Below, in pieces: positions 15,677 to 25,160 of a DNA stretch of 64,000 nt; the stretch's first letter is position 1, and each line of letters starts with the position of its first letter. The stretch is from Pseudomonadota bacterium (GTDB lineage: Bacteria; Pseudomonadota; Alphaproteobacteria; Rhizobiales; Beijerinckiaceae), in the NCBI GenBank assembly GCA_021780435.1, contig JAJXYV010000200.1, positions 35,192 to 99,191 of the forward strand. The letters run 5' to 3'. The position numbers and the translations under genes were made by a program. The notes under the pieces were generated by a model. The model ran no database searches and was not told the DNA's origin. It saw only the letters and a list, made by a program, of their open reading frames with translations.

Positions 15677-16642
15677 GTGACGACGATCTCTCTTCGGTCT
15701 GAAGCTTTCGCCCGCGGCGCGCGCATGCTGCGCACCGCGCTCGGGCCGGCGATCTCCGCCTATCTGGAAGATCCCAGCATCGTCGAGGTGATGCTCAATC
15801 CCGACGGTCGCTTGTGGATCGACCGGTTGTCTGGCGGCCTCGAAGACACCGGCTGCCGCGTTACGCCCGCAGACGCCGAACGCATCGTGCGCCTCGTCGC
15901 GCACCATGTCGGCGTTGAGGTGCATGCGGGCAGTCCGCGGGTCTCGGCGGAGCTGCCGGAAAGCGGGGAACGGTTCGAGGGCCTGGTTCCCCCGGTGGCC
16001 GCTGCGCCGTGCTTCGCGATCCGGCGTCCTGCTGTCGCCGTCTTCACCCTCGGCGATTATGTGGACGCCGGGATCATGTCGGACGCGCAGGCCGAGCTGC
16101 TGCGCGCGGCAGTCCGCGAACGCAAGAACATCCTCGTCGCCGGCGGCACCTCGACCGGCAAGACCACGCTCGTCAATGCTCTGCTCGCGGAGGTCGCCAA
16201 GACCGGCGACCGCGTGGTGCTGATCGAGGATACGCGCGAGCTGCAATGCGCCGCACCGAATCTTGTGGCGCTTCGCACCAAGGACGGCGCCGCCTCGCTG
16301 TCCGATCTTGTGCGCTCGGCCCTTAGGCTGCGGCCAGATCGCATTCCCATCGGTGAGGTCCGTGGGGCCGAAGCGCTCGACCTGTTGAAGGCCTGGGGCA
16401 CGGGGCATCCGGGCGGCGTCGGCACCCTTCACGCAGGCTCCGCCATCGGCGCACTACGACGCCTCGAGCAGCTCATCCAGGAAGCCGTCGTCACCGTCCC
16501 GCGCGCGCTCATCGCCGAGACTATCGACCTCATCGCGGTCCTCGCCGGCCGCGGCTCCGCGCGACGGCTCGCCGAGCTCGCCACGGTCAAGGGCCTCGGC
16601 CCGACCGGCGATTACGTCCTCACCCCCGCAGGAGAACCATGA
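15677..16642 (+). CDS. trbB: TrbB, conjugative transfer ATPase
   Basis: The 321-residue protein is a VirB11-family hexameric ATPase that energises pilus assembly and substrate transfer. The Walker A motif is [20 protein letters not shown], followed by the Asp box [12 protein letters not shown] and the late motifs [35 protein letters not shown]. The N-terminal domain is complete. The start is GTG, following a hairpin that may limit initiation. It heads the trb operon and overlaps trbC by 4 bases. Confidence 0.95.
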   Translation: MTTISLRSEAFARGARMLRTALGPAISAYLEDPSIVEVMLNPDGRLWIDRLSGGLEDTGCRVTPADAERIVRLVAHHVGVEVHAGSPRVSAELPESGERFEGLVPPVAAAPCFAIRRPAVAVFTLGDYVDAGIMSDAQAELLRAAVRERKNILVAGGTSTGKTTLVNALLAEVAKTGDRVVLIEDTRELQCAAPNLVALRTKDGAASLSDLVRSALRLRPDRIPIGEVRGAEALDLLKAWGTGHPGGVGTLHAGSAIGALRRLEQLIQEAVVTVPRALIAETIDLIAVLAGRGSARRLAELATVKGLGPTGDYVLTPAGEP

Positions 16643-16968
16643 TGATGATGCTTTCTCGCATTCGCGATCGCATGACCGCGGCGACGGCCTTTGCCGTCGT
16701 CGCGTTGATGACGGCGCCGGCCTATGCCGCCGGCTCCAACATGCCGTGGGAACAACCGCTCAATCAGATCCTGGAGTCGATCCAGGGTCCGGTCGCCAAG
16801 GTGGTTTCGGTGATCGTCATCATCGTGACCGGCCTCACGCTGGCCTTCGGCGAGACCTCCGGTGGCTTTCGCAGACTGATCCAAATCGTCTTCGGTCTGT
16901 CGATCGCCTTCGCCGCATCGAGCTTCTTCCTGACCTTCTTCCAGTTCGGCGGCGGGGTGCTGGTCTGA
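16639..16968 (+). CDS. trbC: TrbC, conjugative pilin
   Basis: The 109-residue pilin precursor has a signal peptide with a hydrophobic core, TAATAFAVVALMTAPAYAAG (cleavage likely after AYA), and two later membrane helices, VVSVIVIIVTGLTLAFGE and IVFGLSIAFAASSFFLTFF. In RP4-type systems the pilin is cleaved and cyclised by TraF, which is also encoded here (9656-10168). The ORF overlaps trbB and trbD by 4 and 1 bases. Confidence 0.93.
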   Translation: MMMMLSRIRDRMTAATAFAVVALMTAPAYAAGSNMPWEQPLNQILESIQGPVAKVVSVIVIIVTGLTLAFGETSGGFRRLIQIVFGLSIAFAASSFFLTFFQFGGGVLV

Positions 16969-17237
16969 TGGAGCACGATGAGCCCATCGGCGGCTTCTAC
17001 GCGCCCGTTCATCGCGCGTTGACCGACCCGATCCTGCTCGGCGGCGCGCCGCGTGCGGTGGCGATCGTCAACGGTACGCTCGCCGCCGCCGTCGGGCTTG
17101 GACTGCGCCTCTGGATCGTTGGCGGCTTGATCTGGCTGATCGGGCACGTCGCCGCCGTTTGGGCCGCCAAGCGCGATCCCGCGTTCGTCGACGTCGTTCG
17201 GCGCCACCTGCGGTATCCGCAGCATCTGGTCTCGTGA
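16968..17237 (+). CDS. trbD: TrbD, VirB3-like channel protein
   Basis: From the ATG at 16968, which overlaps the trbC stop by one base, the protein has 89 residues. The sequence GGFYAPVHRALTDPILLGGAPRA is the VirB3/TrbD signature, and a membrane segment (AIVNGTLAAAVGLGLRLWIVGGLIWLIG) follows. The longer ORF of the track is an upstream extension in another frame of trbC. It is an inner-membrane component that works with the TrbE ATPase. Confidence 0.92.
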   Translation: MEHDEPIGGFYAPVHRALTDPILLGGAPRAVAIVNGTLAAAVGLGLRLWIVGGLIWLIGHVAAVWAAKRDPAFVDVVRRHLRYPQHLVS

Positions 17238-17247
17238 GGTTCGACCG

Positions 17248-19680
17248 ATGATGAACCTCGCCGAATATCGCCATCGCACGCAGAGCCTCGCCGACTTTCT
17301 GCCTTGGGCGGCGTTGGTCGAGAAGGGCGTAATCCTCAACAAGGACGGTTCGTTTCAACGAACCGCAAAGTTCAGGGGGCCCGATCTCGATTCCGCGACG
17401 CCAGCCGAGCTAGTCGCGATCACGTCGCGTCTCAACAACGCGCTGCGGCGCCTGGGCACCGGCTGGGCGGTCTTCATCGAGGCGCAGCGCGTGCCCGCCC
17501 ATCGCTATCCGGTAGGGCTGTTTCCCGATGCCACGTCCGGCCTGGTCGACGCCGAGCGGCGTGCGCAGTTCGAGGAGGAAGGCGCGCATTTCGAGAGCCG
17601 CTATTTCCTGACGCTGCTGTGGCTGCCGCCCGCCGATGACGCCGCGCGCGCGGAGAGCTGGCTCTATGAGGGCCGCTCGCATGCCGGCGCGGATTGGCGC
17701 GCCGCACTGGAAGGCTACATTGATCGCACCGGCCGCGTGCTCGCGCTGATCGAGGGCTTCATGCCCGAAGTCGATTGGCTGAATGACGGCGAGACGCTGA
17801 CCTACCTGCATTCCTGTGTCTCGACCCGTCGCCAACGCGTGCGCGTGCCCGAGACGCCGATGTATCTCGATGCCATCCTGGTCGACGAGGACCTCACGGG
17901 CGGGCTCGAACCACAGCTCGGCCGCGCGCATCTGCGCACGCTGACGATCATGGGTTTCCCGTCGCAGACCTGGCCGGGCCTGCTCGACGACCTCAATCGT
18001 CTCGCCTTTCCCTATCGCTGGGCGACGCGCGCCGTCTGCCTCGACAAGACCGACGCCACCAAGCTCCTCGCGAAAATCCGCCGCCAGTGGTTCGCCAAAC
18101 GCAAGTCGATCATGGCGATCCTGAAGGAGGTGATGACCAACGAGTCATCGGTCCTGATGGACTCCGATGCCGCCAACAAGGCGCTCGATGCCGACCAGGC
18201 TTTGCAGGAACTCGGCACCGACCTCGTGGGCGAGGCTTACGTCACGGCGACCGTCACTGTCTGGGATGAAGATCCCCGCGTCGCGGACGAGCGCCTGCGC
18301 CTGGTCGAGAAGGCCATCCAGGGCCGCGACTTCACCTGCATGCGCGAAGGCGTCAACGCCATCGAGGCGTGGCTCGGATCGCTCCCCGGCCATGTCTATG
18401 CCAATGTCCGCCAGCCGCCCGTCTCGACGCTCAATCTCGCCCACATGATGCCGTTCTCGGCCGTGTGGGCCGGGCCGGAACGGGATGAGCATTTCAAGGC
18501 GCCGCCGCTGTTCTTCGCGCGGACCGAGGGGTCGACGCCGTTCCGGTTCAGCCTTCATGTCGGCGATGTCGGCCACACTCTGATCGTCGGCCCGACCGGC
18601 GCCGGCAAGAGCGTGCTGCTGGCCCTGATGGCCCTGCAGTTTCGGCGCTATGCGGGCGCGCAGGTCTTCGCCTTCGACTTCGGCGGATCGATCCGCGCCG
18701 CCGCGCTCGCCATGGGCGGCGACTGGCACGATCTGGGCGGCGCACTGGCCGACGACGCCAGCGCTCCCGTCGCCTTGCAGCCGCTGGCTCGCGTTGATGA
18801 CGCCGGCGAGCGCGCCTGGGCCGCCGAATGGGTCGCGACGCTCCTCGCCCGGGAGTCCGTCACGGTCACGCCTGAACTGAAGGAGCATCTATGGTCAGCC
18901 CTGACCTCGCTCGCCTCCGCGCCGGTTGCGGAGCGGACGATCACCGGCCTTTCGGTGCTCTTGCAGTCCAACGCGCTCAAGCAAGCGCTACAGCCCTACA
19001 CGGTGGCCGGACCTTGGGGCCGTTTGCTCGACGCGGAAACGGAGCGCCTTGGCGAAGCGGAGGTGCAGGCTTTCGAGACCGAGGGCCTGATCGGCGCAGG
19101 CGCGGCGCCAGCCGTGCTGTCCTACCTTTTCCACCGCATCGAAGATCGCTTCGACGGCCGGCCGACCTTGCTCATCGTCGACGAGGGCTGGCTTGCGCTC
19201 GACGATCCCGGCTTCGCCGGCCAGCTTCGCGAATGGCTGAAGACGCTGCGGAAGAAGAACGCCTCCGTCATCTTCGCCACGCAGTCGCTCGCCGATATCG
19301 ATGGCAGCGCCATCGCGCCCGCGATCATCGAGAGCTGCCCGACACGGATTCTTCTGCCGAATGAACGCGCGCTGGAGCCGCAGATCGCGACGATCTACCG
19401 GCGCTTCGGTCTCAACGATCGGCAGATCGAGATCCTGAGCCGGGCGACGCCGAAGCGCGAATACTACTGCCAGTCTCGGCGCGGCAATCGCGTGTTCGAG
19501 CTCGGCCTCTCCGAAGTCGCGCTCGCCTTCACCGCCGCATCGTCGAAGACGGACCAGACCGCCATCGACGAGATCCTCACCATCCACGGCCGCGACGGCT
19601 TCGCCGCCGCATGGCTGCGCAGCAAGGACCTTGATTGGGCGGCCGACATGCTCACCCGCAATCAGGAGGTTTCGTCATGA
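17248..19680 (+). CDS. trbE: TrbE, VirB4-family ATPase
   Basis: The 810-residue protein is the large VirB4-type ATPase of the mating channel. The N-terminal CagE/TrbE domain begins MMNLAEYRHRTQSLADFLPWA. The C-terminal ATPase domain has Walker A HTLIVGPTGAGKSVLLALMA and Walker B LLIVDEGWLALDDPGFA, followed by the ATQSLADIDGS motif. Length is normal for the family. It overlaps trbJ by 4 bases (ATGA). Confidence 0.95.
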   Translation: MMNLAEYRHRTQSLADFLPWAALVEKGVILNKDGSFQRTAKFRGPDLDSATPAELVAITSRLNNALRRLGTGWAVFIEAQRVPAHRYPVGLFPDATSGLVDAERRAQFEEEGAHFESRYFLTLLWLPPADDAARAESWLYEGRSHAGADWRAALEGYIDRTGRVLALIEGFMPEVDWLNDGETLTYLHSCVSTRRQRVRVPETPMYLDAILVDEDLTGGLEPQLGRAHLRTLTIMGFPSQTWPGLLDDLNRLAFPYRWATRAVCLDKTDATKLLAKIRRQWFAKRKSIMAILKEVMTNESSVLMDSDAANKALDADQALQELGTDLVGEAYVTATVTVWDEDPRVADERLRLVEKAIQGRDFTCMREGVNAIEAWLGSLPGHVYANVRQPPVSTLNLAHMMPFSAVWAGPERDEHFKAPPLFFARTEGSTPFRFSLHVGDVGHTLIVGPTGAGKSVLLALMALQFRRYAGAQVFAFDFGGSIRAAALAMGGDWHDLGGALADDASAPVALQPLARVDDAGERAWAAEWVATLLARESVTVTPELKEHLWSALTSLASAPVAERTITGLSVLLQSNALKQALQPYTVAGPWGRLLDAETERLGEAEVQAFETEGLIGAGAAPAVLSYLFHRIEDRFDGRPTLLIVDEGWLALDDPGFAGQLREWLKTLRKKNASVIFATQSLADIDGSAIAPAIIESCPTRILLPNERALEPQIATIYRRFGLNDRQIEILSRATPKREYYCQSRRGNRVFELGLSEVALAFTAASSKTDQTAIDEILTIHGRDGFAAAWLRSKDLDWAADMLTRNQEVSS

Positions 19681-20420
19681 TCACGCGTCGCCTACGCGCC
19701 GGTCTCATCGCCGGCGTCGCCGCCTTGTCCTTTGTCGTCGCCGGCGCGCCCGCACACGCGCAATGGATCGTGTTCGATCCGACCAACTACGCGCAGAACA
19801 TCCTGACCGCCGCGCGCGAGCTTCAGCAGGTCAACAACGAAATCCAGATGCTGGAGAACCAGGCCACGTCCCTGATCAATCAGGCGCGAAACCTGGCGAG
19901 CCTGCCCTATTCCTCGCTCGCCCAGCTCCAGCAGCAGATCACGCAGACCCAGCAGCTTCTCGCGCAGGCGCAGCGCATCGCCTACAGCGTGAGCACGATC
20001 GATCAGGCCTTCACGCAGACCTACCCGCAGGCCTATTCCGGTTCGACCTCCTCGCAGCAGCTTCTCACCGATGCCCAGACCCGCTGGCAGAACGCGCTTG
20101 TGGGCTTTCAGGACACGATGCGAGTGCAGGCCGGCGTGGTCACGAACCTCAACAACACCCGCACGCAGATCAACGCCCTTGTGTCATCGAGCCAGTCAGC
20201 GACCGGGGCGCTTCAGGCCGCGCAATCCGGCAACCAGCTCGTCGCGCTTCAGACCACGCAGCTTGCGGATCTCACCGCCCTGACGGCGTCGATCGCGCGG
20301 GCGCAGAGCCTTGAGGCCGCGCGCGCGCTCGAAACCCAGGCGCAGGCGCAAGCGCAGACCAGCAATTTCCTCAACTACGGATCTGGATATCAGCCCGGCT
20401 CCGCGCAGATGTTCCACTGA
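19677..20420 (+). CDS. trbJ: TrbJ, VirB5-like protein
   Basis: The 247-residue protein starts at the ATG 19677 inside the trbE stop overlap. A signal peptide (LRAGLIAGVAALSFVVAGAPAHAQ, cleavage after AHA) is followed by WIVFDPTNYAQNILTAARELQQVNNEIQMLENQ, the conserved TrbJ start. The mature part is Gln-rich and helical. VirB5-type proteins are minor pilus-tip subunits that contact the recipient. Confidence 0.93.
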   Translation: MITRRLRAGLIAGVAALSFVVAGAPAHAQWIVFDPTNYAQNILTAARELQQVNNEIQMLENQATSLINQARNLASLPYSSLAQLQQQITQTQQLLAQAQRIAYSVSTIDQAFTQTYPQAYSGSTSSQQLLTDAQTRWQNALVGFQDTMRVQAGVVTNLNNTRTQINALVSSSQSATGALQAAQSGNQLVALQTTQLADLTALTASIARAQSLEAARALETQAQAQAQTSNFLNYGSGYQPGSAQMFH

Positions 20421-20737
20421 TGCGCGGCCGTCTCTTCAACATGCCGGCGATCGGCCGTGCCGTCGGCTTCGCCCTGGTCGCCGTCGCGATCGTCGCCGCG
20501 GCGCTGCACTTTCGGACAAGCGAGCCGCACGTCCAGGGCCTGCATGTGAGCCCGGCGGCAGCCTCCGATCCGCTCACGGAGGAATTGCAGCGGTGTCAGG
20601 CGCTCGCCACGCAAGCGAAGGACGACGCGGCGTGCGAAGCGGCCTGGACCGAGAGCCGCCGCCGCTTCTTCACCTATCAGCCTGCGCTGAGCGCCACGAC
20701 CACGCCCGCCGCATCACCGAAATCCTCCGACAGGTAA
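20420..20737 (+). CDS. trbK: TrbK-alt, putative entry exclusion protein
   Basis: The 105-residue protein has one N-terminal membrane anchor (VGFALVAVAIVAAALHF) and a small domain with two Cys in ELQRCQALATQAKDDAACEAAWTESRRRFF, the conserved block of the TrbK-alt family. By analogy with RP4 TrbK it may stop uptake of a second copy of the element. It overlaps the trbJ stop by one base and lies just before trbL, the normal place. Confidence 0.85.
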   Translation: MRGRLFNMPAIGRAVGFALVAVAIVAAALHFRTSEPHVQGLHVSPAAASDPLTEELQRCQALATQAKDDAACEAAWTESRRRFFTYQPALSATTTPAASPKSSDR

Positions 20738-20742
20738 GCGCA

Positions 20743-22023
20743 ATGGGCGGCACCGGCGTCATCGACAATTTCCTGGGGACGTTCACCCAATACATCGATT
20801 CCGGCTTCGGCCTCGTTCAGGGCGACGTGCGCTGGCTGGCCGGCGTGCTGATCGCCATCGACATCACGCTCGCCGGTCTGTTCTGGGCGATGGCTCCCGA
20901 CGAGGACGTACTCGCGCGGCTGATCAAGAAGACGCTCTACATCGGCGTCTTCGCCTTCATCATCGGCAACTACAACAACCTCGCACAGATCATCTACAAC
21001 TCCTTCGCCGGTCTCGGCATCGAGGCCGGCGGGGGCACAATGACCGCCGCCCAACTTCTGCAGCCAGGCAAGATCGCCGAAGTCGGTATCGACGCCGGCA
21101 AGCCCATCCTGACGGCGATCTCCGGCATGATGGGCTTCACCAGCGTCTTTGCAAACCTGGTGCAGATCGTCATCCTGTTGGTGGCCTGGCTGATCGTCGT
21201 CATCAGCTTCTTCGTGATGGCCATCCAGCTGTTCGTCAGCCTGATCGAATTCAAGCTGACCACGCTAGCTGGCTTTGTCCTCGTGCCCTTCGGACTCTTC
21301 GGCCGGACGGCGTTCCTGGCCGAGCGCGTGCTCGGCAACGTGGTGTCGTCCGGCATCAAGATTCTGGTGCTCGCCGTCATCATCGGAATCGGCTCGACGA
21401 TCTTCAATCAGTTCACCAGCGGCTTCAACAATCCGCCCACCATCTCCGACGCGTTGACGCTCATTCTCGCGGCTCTGTCTCTGCTCGGCCTCACCATCTT
21501 CGGCCCCGGCATCGCCAACGGCCTGATCGCCGGCGGTCCGCAATTGGGTGCGGGCGCCGCAGTCGGCACAGGACTCGCGGCCGCCGGCATCGGCGCCGCC
21601 GGAATTGCGGCGACAGCTGGTGGCCTTGCCGCGGCGGGTGGCGCCATCGCCGGAACAGCTCGCGCGGGTGCTTCCGTAGTCGGCGGCGCAACTGCCGCCT
21701 ATCGGGCCGGCGGCGCGGCCGGTGTTGCCCAGGCGGCGGGATCGGCGGCGATGAGTCCGCTTCGCCGCGCCGCGGCCGGCCTGAAAGAGAGCTTCGCCTC
21801 CGGGGAGCGCGCCGTGATGAGGGGTGGTGCGCCCCAAGGCTCCGCCGGCGGCACGAGCCCTTCCGCTGCGTCCGGCGGCGGCTCCGACGGGCCGCCGGCT
21901 TGGGCCCAGCGCATAAAGCGCAGCCAGACCGTCAACCGCGGCGTGACCGCCGCCGACCATGCCATCCGCTCCGGCGACCGGCCGAGCGGCGGCAGCCAGG
22001 TCGATCTTTCCGAGGGGGAGTAA
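20743..22023 (+). CDS. trbL: TrbL, VirB6-like membrane protein
   Basis: From the ATG at 20743 the protein has 426 residues. MGGTGVIDNFLGTFTQYIDSGFGLV is the usual TrbL start. Five or more membrane helices follow, with the conserved KTLYIGVFAFIIGNYNNLAQII and LIEFKLTTLAGFVLVPFGLFGRTAFLAE. The C-terminal 140 residues are Gly/Ala/Ser-rich and probably cytoplasmic or periplasmic and flexible. It forms the inner-membrane part of the DNA channel. Confidence 0.93.
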   Translation: MGGTGVIDNFLGTFTQYIDSGFGLVQGDVRWLAGVLIAIDITLAGLFWAMAPDEDVLARLIKKTLYIGVFAFIIGNYNNLAQIIYNSFAGLGIEAGGGTMTAAQLLQPGKIAEVGIDAGKPILTAISGMMGFTSVFANLVQIVILLVAWLIVVISFFVMAIQLFVSLIEFKLTTLAGFVLVPFGLFGRTAFLAERVLGNVVSSGIKILVLAVIIGIGSTIFNQFTSGFNNPPTISDALTLILAALSLLGLTIFGPGIANGLIAGGPQLGAGAAVGTGLAAAGIGAAGIAATAGGLAAAGGAIAGTARAGASVVGGATAAYRAGGAAGVAQAAGSAAMSPLRRAAAGLKESFASGERAVMRGGAPQGSAGGTSPSAASGGGSDGPPAWAQRIKRSQTVNRGVTAADHAIRSGDRPSGGSQVDLSEGE

Positions 22024-22026
22024 CCC

Positions 22027-22707
22027 ATGTTTCGACGATCCGCCGTGCGCTACGGGAAGACGCCTGAGCCTGAGACGCCCTACCAAAGAGCCGGCCAGGT
22101 CTGGGATGAGCGCATCGGCTCGGCGCGCGTGCAGGCGAAGAACTGGCGCCTTGCCTTCTTCGGCATGCTCGTTCTCAGCGGCGGCCTTGCTGGCGGGCTC
22201 GTCTGGCAGTCAGCGCGCAGCACAATCACGCCGTGGGTGGTGCAGGTCGACAAGCTCGGCCAAGCCCAGGCGGTCGCGCCGGCCGCCGCCGACTATCGCC
22301 CTACCGATCCGCAGATCGCATGGCATCTCGCGCGCTTCATGGACGAGGTCCGAAGCATCCCGGCCGACCCCGTCGTGCTGCGACAGAACTGGCTCGACGC
22401 CTACAACTACGTCACGGATAAAGGCGCGCTCGCGCTCAACGACTACGCACGCACCAACGATCCGTTCTCGAGAGTCGGCAAAACCCAGGTCTCGATCGAC
22501 GTGTCGAGCGTGATCCGCGCCTCCGACGACAGCTTCCGCGTTGCCTGGACCGAGCGCCGATACGTCGACGGTTCGCTCGCCGCGACCGAACGGTGGAGCG
22601 CCATTCTCACCGTCATCGTGCAGACGCCGAGCGACGCCGATCGGCTGAAGAAGAATCCGCTTGGCGTCTACGTCCACGCCCTCAACTGGTCCAAGGAGCT
22701 CGGCTGA
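22027..22707 (+). CDS. trbF: TrbF, VirB8-like channel protein
   Basis: The 226-residue protein has a short cytoplasmic start with PYQRAGQVWDERIGSARVQAKNWR, one membrane helix (LAFFGMLVLSGGLAGGLVW) and a periplasmic VirB8-type domain. In this domain VRSIPADPVVLRQNWLDAYNYVTDKG and VAWTERRYVDGSLAATERWSAILT are conserved. It is a scaffold of the inner-membrane complex. It overlaps trbG by one base. Confidence 0.93.
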   Translation: MFRRSAVRYGKTPEPETPYQRAGQVWDERIGSARVQAKNWRLAFFGMLVLSGGLAGGLVWQSARSTITPWVVQVDKLGQAQAVAPAAADYRPTDPQIAWHLARFMDEVRSIPADPVVLRQNWLDAYNYVTDKGALALNDYARTNDPFSRVGKTQVSIDVSSVIRASDDSFRVAWTERRYVDGSLAATERWSAILTVIVQTPSDADRLKKNPLGVYVHALNWSKELG

Positions 22708-23690
22708 TGCGCCATTTTGCTTTCGCAACTCTTCTGCTCATTTCAGTCTCGCTCGGCGCCTGCTCGACCTGGAAGCCACCCGAGATCAGCTATGACGACA
22801 CGCCAAAGCAAGCAGTGCTTCAGCCCGATCCGCCCAAGCCCGTGCAGATCGTCGAGCTACCGAAGCTGTTGCCCCTCCCAGGACAGCTCAAGCCGCTACC
22901 TGCGGGACGGACGGCGCCGCCCGAACCAGTCGATCCGCACGCCCGTGTTGATCAGGCCAATGGGGCGGCACGGATCCAGCCGACGCGGGCGGGCTATCTC
23001 AACGCCATCCAAGTCTATCCATTCTCCGATGGCGCGCTCTATCAGGTCTACGCAGCGCCGGGCGAAATCACCGACATCGCGCTCGAGCCGGGCGAACAGC
23101 TTGTCGGCTCGGGCCCCGTCGCCGCCGGTGACACCGTGCGCTGGATCATCGGCGACACCGAGAGCGGGACAGGTCCGACCAAGCGTGCCCACATCCTGGT
23201 CAAGCCGACGCGGCCGGACCTCATCACCAATCTCATCATCAACACCGATCGACGCACCTATCACCTCGAGCTGCGCTCGACCGAGAAGACCTACATGGCC
23301 TCGGTGTCCTGGGCCTATCCCGGCGACCAGCTCATCGCGTTGCGCCGTCAGAATGCCGCCGCCGATGCGGCAGCCCCGGTGGCCGCCGGCGTCGACATCA
23401 ACGCGCTCAACTTTCGCTACCGGATCGAAGGAGACGATCCCGCCTGGCGGCCGCTGCGCGCCTTTGACGACGGCAGACAGGTCTTCATCGTGTTTCCACG
23501 TGGCATCGGCCAGGGCGAGATGCCGCCGCTCTGGGTCATTGGCGCCGAAGGCGGCGCGGAACTGGTCAACTATCGCGTCCAAGGCAATCACATGATCGTT
23601 GACCGCCTGTTCGCGGCGGCCGAGCTGCGGCTCGGCGGCGAGCATCAGAAGAAGGTGCGCATCGTCCGCACCGACGGGAGGCCCCAGTGA
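22707..23690 (+). CDS. trbG: TrbG, VirB9-like lipoprotein
   Basis: From the ATG at 22707 the protein has 327 residues. The start MRHFAFATLLLISVSLGACSTW carries a lipoprotein signal with a lipobox LGAC. The VirB9 fold is seen in GAVYQVYAAPG-like GALYQVYAAPGEITDIALEPGEQL and in PTRPDLITNLIINTDRRTYHLELRST. It forms the outer-membrane core complex together with TrbI. No separate trbH gene is present, which is common in this ICE family. Confidence 0.93.
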   Translation: MRHFAFATLLLISVSLGACSTWKPPEISYDDTPKQAVLQPDPPKPVQIVELPKLLPLPGQLKPLPAGRTAPPEPVDPHARVDQANGAARIQPTRAGYLNAIQVYPFSDGALYQVYAAPGEITDIALEPGEQLVGSGPVAAGDTVRWIIGDTESGTGPTKRAHILVKPTRPDLITNLIINTDRRTYHLELRSTEKTYMASVSWAYPGDQLIALRRQNAAADAAAPVAAGVDINALNFRYRIEGDDPAWRPLRAFDDGRQVFIVFPRGIGQGEMPPLWVIGAEGGAELVNYRVQGNHMIVDRLFAAAELRLGGEHQKKVRIVRTDGRPQ

Positions 23691-24880
23691 CCGACGCGCC
23701 GCGAGAAGGACCCATAGAGTCCGGAGCGGGCAGGCGGATCGAACACGAAATGCGGCTGCGGCCCAGCCGATCCCCTGTGACCCGGCTGTCGCGCAAAGTG
23801 CTGACGGGGCTCGCGGTGATCGTCGCTCTTGGCATCGCCGCCGCTTTATTTTTCGCGCTGCAGACCCGTCGCCAGACGGCCGGGTCCGAGCTCTACAACA
23901 CCAACAACCGTTCGACGCCAGATGGTCTCGCCAACTTGCCGCGCGACTATACGGGTTTGCCGCGCAACGCCCCTCAGCTCGGCCCACCGCTGCCCGGAGA
24001 TCTCGGCCGCCCCATCCTCAACGCAGGTGCGCCGGCACCGGGCATGCCGACACCAGCGGCGCCAGTCGATCCCGAACAGCAGCGCATCGCACAGGAACTT
24101 GAGGCGGCGCGCGTCAGCCATCTCTTTGCAACAACGAATGTCCGGCAAACATCCGGCACGCTCGTTCCCGCATCTCCTACGTCCCCCGCCGCGCCGACGT
24201 TTCCCGCCGCAGCCGCAGGCTCGACAGACTTGGCGTCGCAAGACCACAAGCTCGCTTTCCTGAATGGCGCGGTAGACCGGCGAACGGTCAGCCCCGATCG
24301 CGTCCAAGCGCCGGCAAGCCCCTATGTATTGCAGGCGGGCGCTGTGATTCCGGCCGCGCTGCTCACCGGCCTACGCTCAGATCTGCCCGGCCAGGTCACC
24401 GCCCAGGTGACGGAGGATGTCTATGACAGTCCGAGCGGCAAATTCCTCTTGATCCCGCAAGGCGCGCGGCTGGTCGGCCAATACGATGCCCAGGTCACGT
24501 TCGGCCAGTCGCGCGCGCTCCTCGTCTGGAACCGCCTGATCATGCCAAACGGTCGGTCGATCGTGCTGGAGCGCCAACCCGGCGCCGATCCCGAGGGCTA
24601 CGCTGGCCTTGAAGATGAGGTCGACAACCACTGGGGCATGCTGTTCAAGGCAGCGGTTCTGTCGACGCTGTTGAGCGTGGGATCCGAGGCCGGCACCAGC
24701 AACAACGAGAACTCCCTCGTGCAGGCCATTCGTCAAGGCGCCTCGCAAAGCTTCAACCAGACCGGCCAGCAGGTCGTCGGGCGCTCACTGAATATCCAGC
24801 CAACGATCACCATTCGACCCGGGTTTCCGGTGCGGGTGCTGGTTACGCACGATCTCGTCCTCGAACCGTACCGAAGCTGA
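23687..24880 (+). CDS. trbI: TrbI, VirB10-like protein
   Basis: The 397-residue protein spans the envelope. It has an N-terminal cytoplasmic stretch, a membrane helix (VLTGLAVIVALGIAAALFFAL), a Pro-rich periplasmic linker and a VirB10 beta-barrel domain. The latter shows VIPAALLTGLRSDLPGQVTAQVTEDVYDS and LLIPQGARLVGQYDAQVTFGQSRALLVW. The start is GTG overlapping the trbG stop. It is the last canonical trb gene. Confidence 0.94.
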   Translation: MTDAPREGPIESGAGRRIEHEMRLRPSRSPVTRLSRKVLTGLAVIVALGIAAALFFALQTRRQTAGSELYNTNNRSTPDGLANLPRDYTGLPRNAPQLGPPLPGDLGRPILNAGAPAPGMPTPAAPVDPEQQRIAQELEAARVSHLFATTNVRQTSGTLVPASPTSPAAPTFPAAAAGSTDLASQDHKLAFLNGAVDRRTVSPDRVQAPASPYVLQAGAVIPAALLTGLRSDLPGQVTAQVTEDVYDSPSGKFLLIPQGARLVGQYDAQVTFGQSRALLVWNRLIMPNGRSIVLERQPGADPEGYAGLEDEVDNHWGMLFKAAVLSTLLSVGSEAGTSNNENSLVQAIRQGASQSFNQTGQQVVGRSLNIQPTITIRPGFPVRVLVTHDLVLEPYRS

Positions 24881-24890
24881 GGAGAAGACC

Positions 24891-25160
24891 ATGGCAAAAC
24901 TGAAGCTGCCCGCGATCGAAGACGACAAGCCGGTGAAGGTGACAGTCGAACTGCCTGCGACCCTTCATCGCGATCTCGTCGCCTACGGCAGTGCGCTTGG
25001 ACGCGAAACCGGCCAAGGAGTCGTCGATCCCGCGAAGCTAATCGGTCCCATGCTGGCGCGGTTCATGGCGACCGACCGCGTCTTCGCGAAATTGCGGCGG
25101 ACGGAGTCAACTTCGAAAATAGCTCACCCTGAGAAGTCCAGATCAGAACAAACGGCGTGA
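24891..25160 (+). CDS. DUF2274 domain-containing protein
   Basis: The 89-residue protein has the DUF2274 core KLPAIEDDKPVKVTVELPATLHRDLVAYGSALGRETG and AKLIGPMLARFMATDR. The strand-helix-helix pattern suggests a ribbon-helix-helix fold. It follows trbI by 10 bases with a good ggagaa ribosome binding site and ends the trb operon, its usual place. Its 3' end overlaps the convergent LysR gene by 18 bases. Confidence 0.85.
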   Translation: MAKLKLPAIEDDKPVKVTVELPATLHRDLVAYGSALGRETGQGVVDPAKLIGPMLARFMATDRVFAKLRRTESTSKIAHPEKSRSEQTA

